From contig JAICJJ010000121.1 of the NCBI GenBank assembly GCA_025928535.1, positions 1-7,504 on the forward strand: 7,504 nt of DNA, read 5' to 3'. The notes beneath the pieces were generated by a model that worked only from the letters and a program-made list of their open reading frames with translations, did no database searches and was not told the origin of the DNA. The translations under genes and the position numbers were made by a program. This document shows, piece after piece, positions 5,656-7,504 of the stretch; within the stretch, counting starts at the first letter, position 1, and every line of letters begins with the position of its first letter. Origin of the DNA: Thermomicrobiales bacterium (GTDB lineage: Bacteria > Chloroflexota > Chloroflexia > Thermomicrobiales > UBA6265).

Positions 5656-7119
5656 ATGGGAAGGCAGCGCTGCGGATCGTGCCGATTCTTTCAGGAAGCC
5701 GGCTTGGCCGGCAGCGGCTGGTGTCACCATCCGTCGCGCAAGACGACGAGCGACCTCCTCATCATGGTTCGGAAAAACGAGCTCGCGTGTCGCGACGCGT
5801 GGTCTCACAGTTTGTGGGAAGCGGGCAAGTTCGAAGATGACGTCGAGGCGGACGATGGCGCATCCGGCGCTTCGTTCGCGGCGCGCCCGGTCGCGCCGGC
5901 GTCCGATACGGACATCGCCGCGCTCTTGCAAGCAACGCTCGCTCCGGCCGAGGGGCCGCGCGAAGATGTGGTTCTGAGCGAGGTGCGCGTGGCGCCGGCT
6001 CCCGCGTCCGAGCCTGTGCCCGTCTCCGATCCCGCGGCGTCGTATCGAGACCTCGACGCCCGTTCGGCCATCATCAAGGCGAGAGAAGCGTATCGGGAGC
6101 GGATTCGCCTCGACCCACGGCGCCTGTTCGAGGAACCGGTCGTCGCCGCCGCATCATTGCCGGCGGCCGATCCGGAGCCGTTGCTCGGCGAGTCGCCTTG
6201 GGGTGGCGAACCGGCGGCGACTTGCCGAAATGAACCGCTGGATGAGGCTGATGGCGTCGTCGAGGTGGATGATGACGACATCGATGACATGGCGGAGCAA
6301 TTCGTCTCGACCTTGGCGGTCGATCACATGGAGCCGGCGGCTGATCGTGACGCGTTCGGCCTCGACGAGTGGGACGACGTGGATGACGACGCGGTGCGCG
6401 CGCCAGCGGCCGAATCGTGGCTGACACGTGGAATGTTCGGTGGATTTGGCCGATTCATCCATTTGCGCGGGTCCGCGACCGCACAGCCGGAGCCGCAGGC
6501 CGGAGCGGACGCATTCGAGGAGCCGATCGCCGAACCGGAGCCGGAGCCGGCGACGAGCGAACTGGCGCATCCGAGTTGGGATTCCGATCCTGAAGCGCTG
6601 TTCGATGCGATCGTCGACCGGCTGGCAGGCGAGGAGGGGGCGTCGGTCGAATCCGCGCGTGACGCGGCGCCACGCAACGATTCGGCGCGATTCGGCTACC
6701 GGCCGGCCGCGCTCCGGGGGCTGGCAGTTCACGACGACGAGATTCGGACGACAGCGGACGATTCTCCTGAGGGCGCCGCCTCGATCGTTGATTTCATCGA
6801 TGCGCTGCCGGACATTGTGATCGGTCCGGAATTGGCGCCCGACTTGCCGCGCGTATGCCGCACGTGTCGCGACTTTCGTCCGTCCGAGTCGGGTGGGCGC
6901 GGCTGGTGCGCCAATCGCTGGGCGTTTTCGCACCGCCGCGTCGTCGATGCGCACGACGCGGCGCCCTGCGCGACGTCGCTCGGAAATTGGTGGCTCCCGG
7001 TCGATGAGGTCTGGGCGGCGGCGTACGACATTTCGAGCCATGGTCAGCCGACGCCGCTGCTCGATGGGTGGCTGGGCGGCCAGGAACGCGACGCGGAGCC
7101 GAAACGACGCCGGTCGTGA
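5656..7119 (+). CDS. Twin cysteine-module protein with a long acidic linker
   Basis: This 487-aa protein belongs to no family I can name. Each end carries a four-cysteine module. The N-terminal one has Cys6, Cys9, Cys23 and Cys45 (CGSCRFF, then GSGWC), spaced C-x2-C-x13-C-x21-C. The C-terminal one has Cys401, Cys404, Cys418 and Cys438 (CRTCRDF, then GRGWC), spaced C-x2-C-x13-C-x19-C. Both share C-x2-C-R-x-F, G-x-G-W-C and a tryptophan after the fourth Cys, so they look duplicated. They probably bind zinc or an Fe-S cluster. The roughly 340-residue region between is largely acidic and low in complexity, for example EVDDDDIDD (203-211), DEWDDVDDDAV (237-246) and EPEPEP around 295-300. It has three islands: a charged helix at about 136-160, an aromatic/Gly motif LTRGMFGGFGRFIHLRG (256-272), and a helix near 310-327. 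There is no signal peptide. ATG 5656 has GAGG 5 nt upstream (5647-5650); the open frame further upstream crosses the promoter. Confidence 0.82.
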   Translation: MGRQRCGSCRFFQEAGLAGSGWCHHPSRKTTSDLLIMVRKNELACRDAWSHSLWEAGKFEDDVEADDGASGASFAARPVAPASDTDIAALLQATLAPAEGPREDVVLSEVRVAPAPASEPVPVSDPAASYRDLDARSAIIKAREAYRERIRLDPRRLFEEPVVAAASLPAADPEPLLGESPWGGEPAATCRNEPLDEADGVVEVDDDDIDDMAEQFVSTLAVDHMEPAADRDAFGLDEWDDVDDDAVRAPAAESWLTRGMFGGFGRFIHLRGSATAQPEPQAGADAFEEPIAEPEPEPATSELAHPSWDSDPEALFDAIVDRLAGEEGASVESARDAAPRNDSARFGYRPAALRGLAVHDDEIRTTADDSPEGAASIVDFIDALPDIVIGPELAPDLPRVCRTCRDFRPSESGGRGWCANRWAFSHRRVVDAHDAAPCATSLGNWWLPVDEVWAAAYDISSHGQPTPLLDGWLGGQERDAEPKRRRS

Positions 7120-7121
7120 CC

Positions 7122-7130
7122 TGCTATAGT
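7122..7130 (+). promoter_or_regulatory. Extended -10 promoter for the RodZ-like gene
   Basis: TGC followed by TATAGT (7125-7130) forms an extended -10 box just after the preceding stop codon. No clear -35 is seen, which extended -10 promoters tolerate. Start near 7137 is predicted, giving a leader of about 137 nt. Confidence 0.5.
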
Positions 7131-7159
7131 GGTTGTCGAAGGGTCACCGTCGCAGGGGG

Positions 7160-7186
7160 CGCGCGCAGCGGGATGGGCTGAGCGCG
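7160..7186 (+). repeat. Strong stem-loop in the RodZ-like gene leader
   Basis: Bases 7160-7169 pair with 7177-7186 as 5 bp, one G-A mismatch and 4 bp around a 7-nt loop. With the hairpin at 7232-7250 it makes this leader unusually structured. I looked for a TPP-type riboswitch (the sequence GGGCTGAG at 7175-7182 resembles one) but the other conserved parts are missing. Confidence 0.45.
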
Positions 7187-7231
7187 GGCAGACGGAACCG
7201 GACGCCCGACAAAGGGCCGGTCGTTGGGGAG

Positions 7232-7250
7232 CCGGACGCGCCGCGTCCGG
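7232..7250 (+). repeat. Near-perfect palindrome just upstream of the RodZ-like start
   Basis: CCGGACGCG (7232-7240) and CGCGTCCGG (7242-7250) are complementary about the central base 7241. In RNA this gives a stem of at least 7 bp ending 23 nt before the ATG, next to the GGGGAG ribosome site (7255-7260). It could act as a protein-binding operator or influence translation. Confidence 0.45.
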
Positions 7251-7273
7251 GAGAGGGGAGCCGGCAAGCACCA

Positions 7274-7504
7274 ATGGGTGTCTTCGGAGACACGTTGCGG
7301 CAAGCGCGCGCCCATAAGGGCGTGACGCTCAAAGAGGCGGAGCAGGCGACCCGCATCAATCGCCACCACCTCGCTGCCCTCGAAGACGAGCATTTCGCCA
7401 ACTTGCCGCCGCTGATCTATCAGCGCGGCATCGTGCGCAATTACGCGACCTATCTCGATCTCGACCCGGGCAAACTCCTGGCGATGTTCGAGGAGGCGCG
7501 CGGC
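7274..7504 (+). CDS. RodZ-type helix-turn-helix protein, N-terminal part
   Basis: Only the first 77 codons are present; the gene continues past the right edge. Residues about 5-66 are the Xre-like helix-turn-helix domain typical of RodZ and related proteins. Seen features are FGDTLRQARAHKGVTLKEAE (4-23), ATRI (25-28), LAALEDEHFANLPP (33-46) and YQRGIVRNYATYLDLDPGKL (49-68), matching the usual pattern where YxRGxxRxYAxxLxLD follows the third helix. In RodZ this domain binds MreB at the membrane in rod-shaped cells. The usual later transmembrane helix and outer domain lie outside the window, so a plain regulator is not excluded. ATG 7274 matches the conserved domain start; GGGGAG at 7255-7260 is 13 nt away, rather far. 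It probably has its own promoter (7122-7130) rather than depending only on the preceding gene. Confidence 0.85.
   Translation, partial: MGVFGDTLRQARAHKGVTLKEAEQATRINRHHLAALEDEHFANLPPLIYQRGIVRNYATYLDLDPGKLLAMFEEARG

Noticed and set aside
5517..5840. Small open frame beginning inside the -10 box of the twin-cysteine promoter
   Set aside because: Its ATG overlaps the promoter element itself, so it would not be in the transcript, and it runs out of frame through the cysteine module.
7160..7210. TPP riboswitch, suggested by GGGCTGAG
   Set aside because: The other invariant TPP elements (ACCTGAT and the closing GG pairings) are absent, and the downstream gene is not a thiamine gene.
1..7504. CRISPR, mobile element or defence island
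   Set aside because: No spaced direct repeats, transposase, integrase, attachment site or nuclease/toxin-like proteins were seen; gene content looks chromosomal and composition is even.

Overview
The window is GC-rich bacterial chromosomal DNA carrying eight protein genes and no recognisable tRNA, rRNA, CRISPR array or insertion sequence. MiaB, the RodZ-type helix-turn-helix protein, the TPR protein with an acidic tail and the small tail-anchored protein together look most like a member of the Chloroflexota, perhaps Thermomicrobia-like. This is inferred from the style of the proteins and cannot be proved here.

Layout. Positions 94-1592 (+) hold three co-directional genes: mobA (molybdenum cofactor guanylyltransferase), a DUF1232/YkvA-type membrane protein whose start overlaps the mobA end by 8 nt, and a small basic protein with one C-terminal membrane helix. 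They converge on a minus-strand gene (1652-2569) for an exported protein of unknown function. A gap of about 480 bp without a convincing gene (2570-3048) contains several short inverted repeats. Next comes a minus-strand pair, transcribed from miaB (3962-5323) into a TPR protein with an acidic tail (3049-3900). The miaB promoter region is divergent. It also carries the best promoter of the window, on the plus strand, ahead of a 487-aa protein (5656-7119) with near-identical cysteine modules at its two ends joined by a long acidic linker. A 154-bp structured leader (7120-7273) precedes a RodZ-like helix-turn-helix protein that runs off the right edge.

How the genes work together. Only mobA (cofactor synthesis) and miaB (tRNA modification) have well-defined biochemical roles. 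The others are conserved-looking proteins of unclear function: membrane-associated (DUF1232, tail-anchored), exported, or scaffold-like (TPR, double-cysteine protein). I see no defence, mobile or biosynthetic cluster. The most unusual item is the protein with twin cysteine modules. A secondary pattern is that several predicted transcripts seem to begin with a stem-loop next to the inferred start site.
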